From: Comamonadaceae bacterium
Lineage (GTDB): Bacteria; Pseudomonadota; Gammaproteobacteria; Burkholderiales; Burkholderiaceae_C
DNA length: 5,881 nucleotides
Direction of reading: 5' to 3'
Assembly (NCBI GenBank): GCA_947464665.1
Contig: CANHXV010000124.1
Span: forward strand, 1-5,881
Below are positions 1 through 5,881 of this stretch, in pieces; the stretch's first letter is position 1; every line of letters starts with the position of its first letter. Below the pieces are notes generated by a model. The model saw only the letters and a program-made list of their open reading frames with translations. It was not told where the DNA came from and ran no database searches. Position numbers and translations under genes: made by a program.

Positions 1-1244
1 AGCGGCATGTTCATCATGCGCACAAACCACTGGAAAAAGGGCGGCACATATTCGCCAAAGGGCACCAGGTGCAATTTGTCATAACGGTAGGCAACTTCTT
101 CAGGGCCTAAGGCCAATGCAGAATTGCTGTAGCCCACGCCTGGTGCACCCATGGGCAAACCGATCAAGGCTGTTTGTGGCGCAACGGGCGATTGGTTCTG
201 AGCCGCAGGCGGCGCATATTTATTTTTGATCGCTTGCCAATAAGGGGGCGAGAGTTGTTGCGGCAAAACAGGAATAGCAGTTTCAGGGGTGACCACCAGC
301 GGCTCGGTGTTGGCCAGCAACTGTTCGCCATACCAATTCAAGGCCACTTGCAAACCTTGACCTGGAATGAATTTTTCGTCTTGCGGAATGTTGCCTTGAA
401 GCAGTCGCACTTTCATTTTGCCCGCGGCTTGGGTGAATTCAGTGCTTGAATTTTGAAGACCGATGGGCACAACAACCGACACCATGAGCAACAACAGGCC
501 CAGCATGAGCCAGGCCTTTGTTCTGCCCGCCATGAGCATAGAAACGACAACAGGCACGCCCATGGCCAACCCTGCGGCAATGGCTCCGATGCCATAGACA
601 CCGATCCAAGGGGCATAGGCTGTCAATGCGCTTTGCAAGTGAGCGTAACCACCGGCGCCCCAAGGAAAGCCGGTTAGAAGTTGGCCGCGGCACAACTCTG
701 CCAATGTCCACAAAGCACCAAACAACACAGTGCCTAACAGCCCTTGCTTGAACTCCGCCAGCGTCATGCCATCTGTCTGCGTGGCGTACCGTCCCTCAGT
801 CTTTCGGGCCGACAAAATAGAGCGCCGAAACAAAGCCACCCAAAGGCCGCCTACTGCTGCAAAATAAAGTGACAAGCCAGCTGCCAGCAGCAGCACAGCC
901 AAGGCAGCAAGCCATGATGGCAAGCCACCATAGAGGTTCATGGACACATACAGCCAACCCCAAGTAGCGGTCATGGCACTGGTTGCGAACACGGTACTGA
1001 TGAACGCACCGTGCCGCCATGCAGATTGACCTTGAATGGCTGCGCTGTGCCTTGTGGGCTGCGCATCTTGCGATGCCAGTTGCAACAAAAGCGCCGCCAA
1101 AATACCGAGGCTGAAACACTGCAGCAAGCCTGAAGAGAGGCCCGTGACGCCCAGCACATCGCCCAGCGCAAAAGCAGGCCAGGCCATCGAAAAGCCATGC
1201 AACACACCGGCGACGACGGACAAGGCCAGGCGCCACATGCTCAT
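1..1244 (-). CDS. lnt: Apolipoprotein N-acyltransferase Lnt (3' end beyond the left edge)
   Basis: Lnt transfers an acyl chain from a phospholipid to the N-terminal cysteine amine of apolipoproteins, the last step of lipoprotein maturation, in the inner membrane facing the periplasm. I translated the frame by hand: it is open from the ATG at 1244 to the window edge (414 whole codons). Several hydrophobic stretches fill residues about 5-260, including the family-like segments GWLYVSMNLYGGLP (96-109) and LAELCRG...TGFPW (181-195). A nitrilase-like domain follows, with LLQGNIPQDEKF (281-292), catalytic Glu321 in TPETAIP and catalytic Lys390 in YDKLHLVPFGEY. Glu398 matches E. coli Glu343. By comparison with E. 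coli (E267, K335, C387) the catalytic Cys should lie near residue 442, outside the window. The start overlaps the corC stop by one base (TAATG) and has no clear Shine-Dalgarno, which suggests translational coupling; a second ATG lies two codons in. Identity is very secure. Confidence 0.95.
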   Translation of the reverse strand, partial: MSMWRLALSVVAGVLHGFSMAWPAFALGDVLGVTGLSSGLLQCFSLGILAALLLQLASQDAQPTRHSAAIQGQSAWRHGAFISTVFATSAMTATWGWLYVSMNLYGGLPSWLAALAVLLLAAGLSLYFAAVGGLWVALFRRSILSARKTEGRYATQTDGMTLAEFKQGLLGTVLFGALWTLAELCRGQLLTGFPWGAGGYAHLQSALTAYAPWIGVYGIGAIAAGLAMGVPVVVSMLMAGRTKAWLMLGLLLLMVSVVVPIGLQNSSTEFTQAAGKMKVRLLQGNIPQDEKFIPGQGLQVALNWYGEQLLANTEPLVVTPETAIPVLPQQLSPPYWQAIKNKYAPPAAQNQSPVAPQTALIGLPMGAPGVGYSNSALALGPEEVAYRYDKLHLVPFGEYVPPFFQWFVRMMNMP

Positions 1245-2167
1245 TATTTTTTCAAGGCAGTAGGGGACACCTTGAACCACCGCACTGCGCCACCGCGCGT
1301 GTGAAGCACCACAAAATCTAGGCCTGACAAGCTGAACCTTTCACCGCGTTTGGGCACGTGCCCCATCTCGTGTGCAATGAGTCCCCCAATGGTGTCAAAT
1401 TGATGCGTGTCTTCGTCAAGCACTTCAGGATTGAGCTTGACGTCAAAAGCTTCCGACACGCGTTCTAGCGACGTATCGCCACTGACTCGGTAGGTTTGAT
1501 CGGCCAAACCAAAGATGTCGCCGGCCTCTTCTTCAATGTCAAATTCGTCTTCAATTTCACCCACAATTTCTTCAAGCACATCTTCAATGGTGATGAGCCC
1601 GGCCGTGCGGCCAAACTCATCAATGACAATGGCCAAGTGCTGGCGGTTGTCGCGAAACTGCCTGAGTAAATCGTTCAGGCCTTTGGTCTCGGGCACAAAA
1701 ACGGCGGGTCTGAGCAAGGCGCGAATATTGAGTTCGGGCGCGCGCTGCAGCTTGAGCAAATCTTTGGCCATCAAGATGCCAATGATGTTTTCTCGGTCGT
1801 CTTCGTAAACCGGAAAGCGCGAGTGCGCTGTATCAATGACTTGGTGCAGCAGCTCGTCAAAGGGCGCATCAATCGACAACAAATCCATGCGAGGTGCGGC
1901 CACCATGGCATCGCCTGCTGTCATGTCTGCCATGCGAATCACACCCTCAAGCATGAATCGGCTTTGGGCATTGATGATCTCGTTGTCTTCGGCCTCTGCC
2001 AGGGTTTCGATGAGCTCGTCTTTGGAGTCAGGGCCGGGGTGAATGAACTCTGCCAGTTTTTGCAAGAATGAGCGTTTGTCTTCACGCTTTAATTCGCGAC
2101 GCTCTTCGCGTTTGTCTTCGCGTTTGTCGTCTCGTTCGTTCAAACGCGCGGGGTGGGGGTCGGACAC
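1244..2167 (-). CDS. corC: CorC/YbeX-type CBS-domain protein (HlyC/CorC family)
   Basis: This 307-residue protein has the soluble CorC/YbeX layout with no N-terminal DUF21 membrane domain. A charged N-terminal repeat (10-33) is followed by SFLQKLAEFIHPGPDSKDEL. A CBS pair then spans about 75-205: AAPRMDLLSIDAPFDELL, SRFPVYE (117-122) and IIGILMAKDLL in the first repeat, HLAIVIDEFGRTAGLITIED (177-196) in the second. An acidic linker (EEIVGEIEDEFDIEEE) leads to a CorC_HlyC domain at about 220-300. Such proteins were first linked to magnesium/cobalt efflux, and E. coli YbeX more recently to ribosome and rRNA homeostasis; the molecular role is unsettled. CBS pairs often bind adenine nucleotides. 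The start is GTG at 2167: no ATG occurs in frame between it and the upstream stop near 2216, and MSDP is, from memory, a common N-terminus of close homologs. The first internal ATG (codon 72) would delete conserved sequence. No good Shine-Dalgarno is visible; a GAGG lies about 32 bases upstream, too far to act. It lies between a GNAT gene and lnt, as ybeX neighbours lnt in E. coli. Confidence 0.93.
   Translation of the reverse strand: MSDPHPARLNERDDKREDKREERRELKREDKRSFLQKLAEFIHPGPDSKDELIETLAEAEDNEIINAQSRFMLEGVIRMADMTAGDAMVAAPRMDLLSIDAPFDELLHQVIDTAHSRFPVYEDDRENIIGILMAKDLLKLQRAPELNIRALLRPAVFVPETKGLNDLLRQFRDNRQHLAIVIDEFGRTAGLITIEDVLEEIVGEIEDEFDIEEEAGDIFGLADQTYRVSGDTSLERVSEAFDVKLNPEVLDEDTHQFDTIGGLIAHEMGHVPKRGERFSLSGLDFVVLHTRGGAVRWFKVSPTALKK
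2069..2140 (-). repeat. 12-bp imperfect tandem repeat in the 5' end of corC
   Basis: Six consecutive 12-bp units lie in frame. Two adjacent copies, 2105-2116 and 2117-2128, are identical (TTCGCGTTTGTC on the plus strand); the units at 2069, 2081, 2093 and 2129 are degenerate versions. On the coding strand they encode the tetrapeptides NERD-DKRE-DKRE-ERRE-LKRE-DKRS (residues 10-33), a highly charged, probably helical or disordered extension. Because the unit is a multiple of three, gain or loss of copies would lengthen or shorten the protein without a frameshift. The repeat is seen directly; that it varies between strains is inference. Confidence 0.85.
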
Positions 2168-2215
2168 AGTTGAATGGGCAATTTGCCGTTGTTGCGGAAC
2201 CTCAAGGATAGCGGA

Positions 2216-2887
2216 TTAAACGCCTGATTGGTGACGCGATTGGCGGACACCCTTTCTGACTTCCTGCACCGTACGGAGCACTTGTGAAAACTGTTTGGCG
2301 CGGGCCTTGATCTGAAAATCCACTTCGGCCATGCTTTCTTCAATGAATTCATTCATTTGACTGTCCATGTCGGCGACTGGCAAGCTTAAGTAAGCGTCAC
2401 TTTCGCTGCCATCACGCACCACCTTGGCGCCCGATTTTCTGGCAATTTTCAGCATGGCTGTGTTTTCACTCAAGGCATGGATGAACAAAAGCCCCACACC
2501 CTGATTTCGAGCATGCACCACCGCGCGGTCAAACAAGCGTGCGCCAAGTCCTTTGCCGCGCATTTTCAAATCAACTGAAACACCAAATTCAGCGCAGGTA
2601 GCCCATTCTGGGTCGACCGAAAAGGCCAAATGGGCCATGGCTACGATCTCCAAGCGCCGATTGAAGACACCATAGATGTCATCGCGCGCAAAATTCAGTT
2701 GATTGACGTAGTTCTCAATCTGCTCGTCGGTGGCCGAGTAGCCAAAGCGCAAATATCGGTCTTGGGGGGCCAAACTCTTCAGGTGCTCACTGATGCGCGG
2801 TCTGTGCTTGGGGCTCAAAATCCGAACAGGAACCCACTGCATCCAGCGGCGCCAGAGTGATTGTGTCAGGGCAGAAAATTCAGTCAT
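2216..2887 (-). CDS. GNAT-family N-acetyltransferase, substrate unknown
   Basis: From the chosen start this is a 223-residue cytoplasmic protein with a Gcn5-related acetyltransferase fold. Residues 26-110 hold the N-terminal part, with HRPRISEHL, DRYLRFGY (43-50) and an internal strand around EIVAMAHLAFS (80-90). The acetyl-CoA pyrophosphate-binding motif A is VDLKMRGKGLGARLFDRAV (105-123), with RGKGLG at 110-115. FIHALSENTAMLKIARKSGA (135-154) fits the motif B region. A C-terminal extension (about 173-223) looks helical and ends in a basic tail. I chose ATG 2887 (MTEF) because the open frame further upstream (to 3019) encodes an Arg/Cys-rich stretch unlike a GNAT domain; another in-frame ATG at 2902 would add five residues. 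The Shine-Dalgarno is weak (GGG about ten bases upstream). It is followed after 48 bases by corC, so the two are probably cotranscribed with lnt. Possible substrates are a protein N-terminus or lysine, or a small amine; sequence alone does not decide. Confidence 0.85.
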   Translation of the reverse strand: MTEFSALTQSLWRRWMQWVPVRILSPKHRPRISEHLKSLAPQDRYLRFGYSATDEQIENYVNQLNFARDDIYGVFNRRLEIVAMAHLAFSVDPEWATCAEFGVSVDLKMRGKGLGARLFDRAVVHARNQGVGLLFIHALSENTAMLKIARKSGAKVVRDGSESDAYLSLPVADMDSQMNEFIEESMAEVDFQIKARAKQFSQVLRTVQEVRKGVRQSRHQSGV

Positions 2888-3032
2888 AGGGTTTACCCGC
2901 ATTCTTGCACATCTTCTTTCATTTGTCCTTGATTGCTTGCAAATCCGGCTGTTTTTTTGTTTGTCTCTTCGGGGACGACATGAAGGCTTTTTGAATGCGT
3001 GGCAGGGGTAATGCCCCATGACAAGCGCTCTT

Positions 3033-3050
3033 CAAATTGACGACAATGTG
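3033..3050. promoter_or_regulatory. 18-bp imperfect palindrome, candidate operator of fadD
   Basis: The sequence CAAATTGACGACAATGTG is an inverted repeat centred on CG (3041/3042): the left half CAAATTGAC matches the reverse complement of the right half (CACATTGTC) at 7 of 9 positions. It ends ten bases before the fadD Shine-Dalgarno. Size and position suit a dimeric repressor such as a TetR- or GntR-type fatty-acid regulator, but I could not match it to a known FadR, PsrA or FadP motif. Confidence 0.35.
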
Positions 3051-3059
3051 GCCATTCCT

Positions 3060-3064
3060 AGGAG
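3060..3064 (+). promoter_or_regulatory. Ribosome binding site of fadD
   Basis: AGGAG lies six bases before the ATG at 3071, close to ideal spacing. It is the only strong Shine-Dalgarno next to a gene start in the window and supports the chosen fadD start. Confidence 0.8.
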
Positions 3065-3070
3065 CAGTAG

Positions 3071-4759
3071 ATGGACAAGATTTGGCTGAAGAGTTACCCC
3101 GCCAACGTGAAGCACGAGATTGACCCCAACGAATACAGTTCGTTGTCAGATTTACTTAACCAAGCCTTCCAAAAGCATGGCGATACGCCTTTTTCGGTTT
3201 GCATGGAAACGTGGATGAGCTACCGCGAACTGGACCAACTGTCTCAAGCTTTAGGCGCATGGTTTCAAGCGCAAGGCTTGCCACCTGGTAGCCGCATTGC
3301 CTTGATGTTGCCCAACGTTCCGCAATTTGCGGTCACCATGGCCGCTGTTTTGCGGGCTGGTTACACCTGCGTGAATGTGAACCCCTTGTACACAGCACGC
3401 GAGTTAGAACACCAACTGAAAGACTCTGGCGCTACAGCCATTGTCATTTTGGAAAATTTCGCAGCCACACTCAGTGAGGTCATTGATCGCACGCAAATAG
3501 AGCACACCGTATTGGCCTCCATGGGCGATTTGTTGGGCCCTTTTTATGGCCGTTGGATCACATTTGCGGTTCGCCATTTGGCCAAAATGGTGCCCGAATT
3601 TGAGCTGCCCTTGAGCGACAAACACCGCGTCACCTCGTTCAACCAAGCCCTTGCCCAAGGGCGTCAATTGACCTTCAAGTCAGTTCCGCAATCGCTCGAT
3701 GACATTGCATTTTTACAATACACCGGCGGCACAACAGGCTTGTCCAAGGGCGCGGTGCTCACCCACCGCAACATTGTGGCGGCTATTTTGCAAGCTGAAA
3801 CATGGTTCGCGCCAGCGCTTCAAAGCTTGCCAGATTTGCGCAAAGTCAACAGCATTGCGGCACTGCCGCTGTACCACATCTTCGCGTTGACACTTTGCTT
3901 CTTGGCCATTCGCCAAGGCTCTCACCTGACCTTGGTACCCAACCCGCGCGACTTTGGGAAGTTCATTGAAACGCTCAAGTCACGCCCCTTCCACTTGCTA
4001 CCTGGCGTGAACACTTTGTTCAACGCGTTGCTACAGCATCCCATGTTCAAGACGATTGACTTTTCTCCACTGTGCCTCACACAAGCGGGTGGCATGGCGG
4101 CGTCTGAGGGCACTGCGCGCGCCTGGCAGGCTGCCACCGGCAGCGCCATGATTGAGGGCTGGGGCATGAGTGAAACCTGTGCCATTGGCACCAACAACCC
4201 GGTCACTCAAACCACCTTCAGCGGCAGCATTGGTTTGCCACTGCCCAGCATCGAAATGGCCATCAAGGACGAACAGGGCAACAGCTTGGCGCAAGGCGAG
4301 TCTGGCGAAATTTGCATTCGCGGCCCCAACGTGATGGTGGGCTATTACAAACAAGAAGAAGAAACGCGCAAGGCTTTCACGCCAGACGGTTTCATGCGCA
4401 CGGGTGACGTCGGCATCATGGACGAGCACGGTTTTTTCCGCATCGTCGATCGCATCAAAGACATGATCATTGTGAGTGGCTTCAATGTATTCCCGTCAGA
4501 ACTTGAGAATGTCATTTCACTTTGCCCTGGGGTTGTCGAGTGCGCCGCCATCGGCATTCCCGATGCCATGCAAGGTGAGACCATCAAGGTGTTTGTGGTG
4601 CGAAACGACAGCATGCTGACAGAAGATGCCGTGGCCAAGTACTGCCATGACAATCTCACGGGTTACAAACGGCCCAAGTACATTGAGTTTCGAGATGAGT
4701 TGCCCAAATCTAACGTAGGCAAAATTTTGCGGCGTGAACTGAGAGCCTCTGCGCATTGA
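3071..4759 (+). CDS. fadD: Long-chain-fatty-acid--CoA ligase (FadD type)
   Basis: This enzyme activates free fatty acids to acyl-CoA using ATP, via an acyl-adenylate, at the cytoplasmic face of the inner membrane. It feeds beta-oxidation and phospholipid synthesis. At 562 residues it is nearly the length of E. coli FadD (561), and it aligns over its whole length from WLKSYP (5-10) to the C-terminus. ANL-superfamily motifs in order: NVNPLYTARELEHQL (102-116); ATP-binding P-loop YTGGTTGLSKG (217-227) followed by THRN; ALPLYHIFALT (264-274); GVNTLFNALL (312-321); adenine-binding GWGMSE (363-368), where E. coli has GYGLTE; TGD (444-446) with ribose-binding Asp446; hinge region RIVDRIKDMIIVSGFNVFPS (457-476); and catalytic lysine Lys551 in KSNVGKILRREL. 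No truncation or missing catalytic residue is seen. It probably shares a transcript with the MBL gene 41 bases downstream. A palindrome just upstream of the Shine-Dalgarno could mediate fatty-acid-responsive control. Confidence 0.95.
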   Translation: MDKIWLKSYPANVKHEIDPNEYSSLSDLLNQAFQKHGDTPFSVCMETWMSYRELDQLSQALGAWFQAQGLPPGSRIALMLPNVPQFAVTMAAVLRAGYTCVNVNPLYTARELEHQLKDSGATAIVILENFAATLSEVIDRTQIEHTVLASMGDLLGPFYGRWITFAVRHLAKMVPEFELPLSDKHRVTSFNQALAQGRQLTFKSVPQSLDDIAFLQYTGGTTGLSKGAVLTHRNIVAAILQAETWFAPALQSLPDLRKVNSIAALPLYHIFALTLCFLAIRQGSHLTLVPNPRDFGKFIETLKSRPFHLLPGVNTLFNALLQHPMFKTIDFSPLCLTQAGGMAASEGTARAWQAATGSAMIEGWGMSETCAIGTNNPVTQTTFSGSIGLPLPSIEMAIKDEQGNSLAQGESGEICIRGPNVMVGYYKQEEETRKAFTPDGFMRTGDVGIMDEHGFFRIVDRIKDMIIVSGFNVFPSELENVISLCPGVVECAAIGIPDAMQGETIKVFVVRNDSMLTEDAVAKYCHDNLTGYKRPKYIEFRDELPKSNVGKILRRELRASAH

Positions 4760-4800
4760 GCGCAGATCGCTTTTTGATTTGCTTAGAGCGTTCTTAGCCA
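4760..4800 (+). other. Short fadD-MBL intergenic gap
   Basis: These 41 bases contain no hairpin with a T-tract and no recognisable promoter. A TTTTTGATTT stretch (4771-4780) is not preceded by a stem. The absence of a terminator supports cotranscription of the two genes. Confidence 0.5.
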
Positions 4801-5721
4801 ATGACACAGCGGCTGCAGATTCCAGGACTTCAAGTTTTCGAAAGAGGCTGGCTGTCGGCCAACAACATTCTGTTCACAGACCCTGACTCGGCGACGCTCG
4901 TTGACAGTGGTTATGTGACGCACCAAGCTCAGACTTTGGCGCTCGTTCAAAATGTCTTGAATGGCCGCAGCCTTGATCGCTTGGTTAACACTCACTTACA
5001 CAGCGACCATTGTGGTGGCAACCATGCGCTACAAGCGCACTACCCGCAGCTCGAAACGCATATTCCGCCTGGCGAAGCCAAAGCCGTTTCAAGTTGGGAC
5101 CTTGCGTCATTGAACTACGAAGCCACGGGTCAACTGTGTCCCCCATTTAAGTTTGATGATGTGTTGCATGCCGGTCAAGTTTTGCGTTTGGCGTCTCTTG
5201 ATTGGCAAGTGCATGCTGCACCCGGCCATGATCCGCATTCCGTCATTTTGTTTGAACCCCGTCACAAAATTCTGATCTCTGCAGATGCGTTGTGGGCTAA
5301 CGGTTTCGGTGTGGTTTTTCCAGAGTTAGAAGGCGTTGACGCCTTTCACGAAGTGGCAGAAACACTCGATCTGATTGAGTCGCTCAAGCCGTTATGGGTC
5401 ATTCCCGGTCATGGTGCTGTTTTTGACAACGCCGATGAAGCTTTAGGTGTTGCTCGCAAAAAATTAGATGGTTTTATTCAAAGCCCCCAAAAGCATGCTC
5501 GCTATGGTGCCAAAGTGCTTTTGAAATACAAGTTGTTAGAGTTGGCGCAAGTTGAAACCAGTGCCTTCATGGCTTGGGCCAGGGGCGTTCCCTTTTTAAA
5601 AACATTGCATCAAACACATGCCGCCCAAATGCCTGTCCAAGAATGGCTTCAAGATTTGCTGTTAGACCTCGAAAGAAGCAAAGCCTTGGCGTTTCAAGAC
5701 AAGCTGATTGTGAATTTGTAG
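4801..5721 (+). CDS. MBL-fold metallohydrolase, substrate unknown
   Basis: This 306-residue protein has a metallo-beta-lactamase fold of the glyoxalase II-like type. All metal ligands of a dinuclear site are visible: THLHSDHCGGNH (64-75) supplies His65, His67, Asp69 and His70; APGHDPHS supplies His143; ISADALW supplies Asp162; IPGHG supplies His204. No signal peptide is seen, so it is probably cytoplasmic. The MBL domain fills about residues 10-215; the C-terminal 90 residues (helical, with HARYGAKVLLKYKLLEL around 232-248) are a family-specific extension I cannot assign. The ATG is only three bases after an in-frame TAG (4795-4797), so no earlier start is possible; no clear Shine-Dalgarno precedes it. 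It sits 41 bases after fadD with no terminator between, suggesting cotranscription and possibly a thioester- or ester-hydrolysing role. That role is inference only, since MBL proteins cover many hydrolase activities. Confidence 0.87.
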   Translation: MTQRLQIPGLQVFERGWLSANNILFTDPDSATLVDSGYVTHQAQTLALVQNVLNGRSLDRLVNTHLHSDHCGGNHALQAHYPQLETHIPPGEAKAVSSWDLASLNYEATGQLCPPFKFDDVLHAGQVLRLASLDWQVHAAPGHDPHSVILFEPRHKILISADALWANGFGVVFPELEGVDAFHEVAETLDLIESLKPLWVIPGHGAVFDNADEALGVARKKLDGFIQSPQKHARYGAKVLLKYKLLELAQVETSAFMAWARGVPFLKTLHQTHAAQMPVQEWLQDLLLDLERSKALAFQDKLIVNL

Positions 5722-5744
5722 CCCGCTTGTAAATTCGACAGACG

Positions 5745-5777
5745 AAAAAAAACGCCCCATATTTCTATGGGGCGTTT
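5745..5777 (-). terminator. Rho-independent terminator of the rRNA operon
   Basis: Positions 5750-5761 (AAACGCCCCATA) pair perfectly with 5766-5777 (TATGGGGCGTTT), a 12-bp stem with a four-base loop. Read leftward it follows the 5S gene by 12 bases and ends in a run of eight T (complement of the A run 5745-5752), making a strong minus-strand terminator. Read rightward the hairpin is followed only by TTTCTC, partly within the stem, so it may also stop MBL transcription but less efficiently. It lies between convergent units. Confidence 0.93.
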
Positions 5778-5789
5778 CTCGCTATAAGA

Positions 5790-5881
5790 GCCTGACAATG
5801 TCCTACTTTCACACGGGAACCCGCACTATCATCGGCGCTAAGTCGTTTCACTGTCCTGTTCGGGATGGGAAGGAGTGGTAC
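5790..5881 (-). rRNA. rrf: 5S ribosomal RNA, 3' portion (5' end beyond the right edge)
   Basis: On the minus strand the sequence reads GTACCACTCCTTCCCATCCC, then CGAACAGGACAGTGAAACGA, GCGCCGATGATAGTGCGGGT, and closes with GAAAGTAGGACATTGTCAGGC. This is the conserved 5S pattern, with the loop containing CCCATCCCGAAC and a 3' strand (GTCAGGC) that should pair with a TGCCTGA-like 5' end outside the window. About 92 bases are present; roughly the first 20-25 are missing. The exact mature 3' end may differ by one or two bases from 5790. It marks the end of an rRNA operon transcribed leftward; 23S and 16S should lie to the right. Confidence 0.95.

Larger units (their letters stand above)
2888..3070. 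promoter_or_regulatory. Divergent intergenic region between GNAT and fadD
   Basis: These 183 bases separate two divergent transcription units and so should contain the promoter of each. No -35/-10 pair close to the sigma-70 consensus with 16-18 spacing could be identified by eye on either strand; hexamers such as TTGTTT (2957-2962) and TTGAAT (2991-2996) lack a good partner. Visible elements are a palindrome at 3033-3050, a small GGGGTAATGCCCC inverted repeat at 3005-3017, a GGGTTTACCC inverted repeat at 2889-2898 touching the GNAT start, and a run of seven T at 2952-2958. The promoter role is inferred from gene orientation only. Confidence 0.6.

Noticed and set aside
796..1236. 146-residue open frame on the minus strand overlapping lnt
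   Set aside because: It is a different frame, rich in Cys/Arg/Trp with no family features. The frame starting at 1244 gives unmistakable Lnt sequence throughout.
2177..2187. GGCAATTTGCC palindrome in the GNAT-corC gap as an operator or attenuator
   Set aside because: It is an 11-bp palindrome with no T-tract; symmetry this short is expected by chance and it lies within a likely operon.
3005..3017. GGGGTAATGCCCC inverted repeat as a terminator or operator
   Set aside because: The stem is only four or five pairs, with no T-tract and no matching second site. It could be chance in a GC-containing stretch.
2888..3019. N-terminal extension of the GNAT protein to a start at 3019
   Set aside because: The extra 44 residues are Arg/Lys/Cys-rich, lack GNAT features, and would consume most of the divergent intergenic region needed for promoters.
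4031..4659. Antisense open frames of 132 and 104 residues inside fadD
   Set aside because: They have no recognisable domain and are shadows of a well-conserved fadD reading frame.
1..5881. Defence system, prophage, transposon or CRISPR array
   Set aside because: All long coding regions are recognisable housekeeping or metabolic families, there are no terminal inverted repeats or spaced direct repeats, and the region adjoins an rRNA operon.

Overview
This window looks like ordinary chromosomal DNA of a betaproteobacterium, most likely Burkholderiales and close to Comamonadaceae. That placement rests on the style of the CorC, GNAT, FadD and MBL proteins and on a betaproteobacterial-type 5S rRNA. 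It is an inference from recalled family members, not from a search. I see no insertion sequence, phage gene, CRISPR array, tRNA or obvious horizontally acquired island.

Layout. The left half (1-2887) is a leftward, minus-strand gene cluster, in transcription order: a GNAT-family acetyltransferase (2887-2216), a CorC/YbeX-type CBS-domain protein (2167-1244, GTG start), and apolipoprotein N-acyltransferase Lnt (from 1244, running off the left edge). corC and lnt overlap by one base (TAATG), so lnt is probably translationally coupled to corC. The start of corC carries a 12-bp tandem repeat that encodes six charged tetrapeptides.

A 183-bp divergent intergenic region (2888-3070) separates this cluster from a rightward pair. 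The first gene of the pair is a FadD-type long-chain acyl-CoA synthetase (3071-4759), and 41 bp downstream is an MBL-fold metallohydrolase (4801-5721). The intergenic region holds an 18-bp imperfect palindrome just upstream of the fadD ribosome binding site, a candidate operator. No convincing sigma-70 promoter could be picked by eye.

The right end (5790-5881) is the 3' part of a 5S rRNA gene on the minus strand, the tail of an rRNA operon entering from the right. A strong hairpin plus T-tract (5745-5777) terminates that operon and separates it from the convergent MBL gene.

Functionally, Lnt finishes lipoprotein maturation in the inner membrane, and YbeX/CorC-type proteins commonly sit beside lnt. 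FadD activates fatty acids for beta-oxidation or lipid synthesis. The MBL protein has a complete dinuclear metal site but no assigned substrate. No clearly new system is visible. The points most worth a second look are the corC tandem repeat, the fadD palindrome, the GNAT gene leading the corC-lnt cluster, and the MBL gene following fadD.
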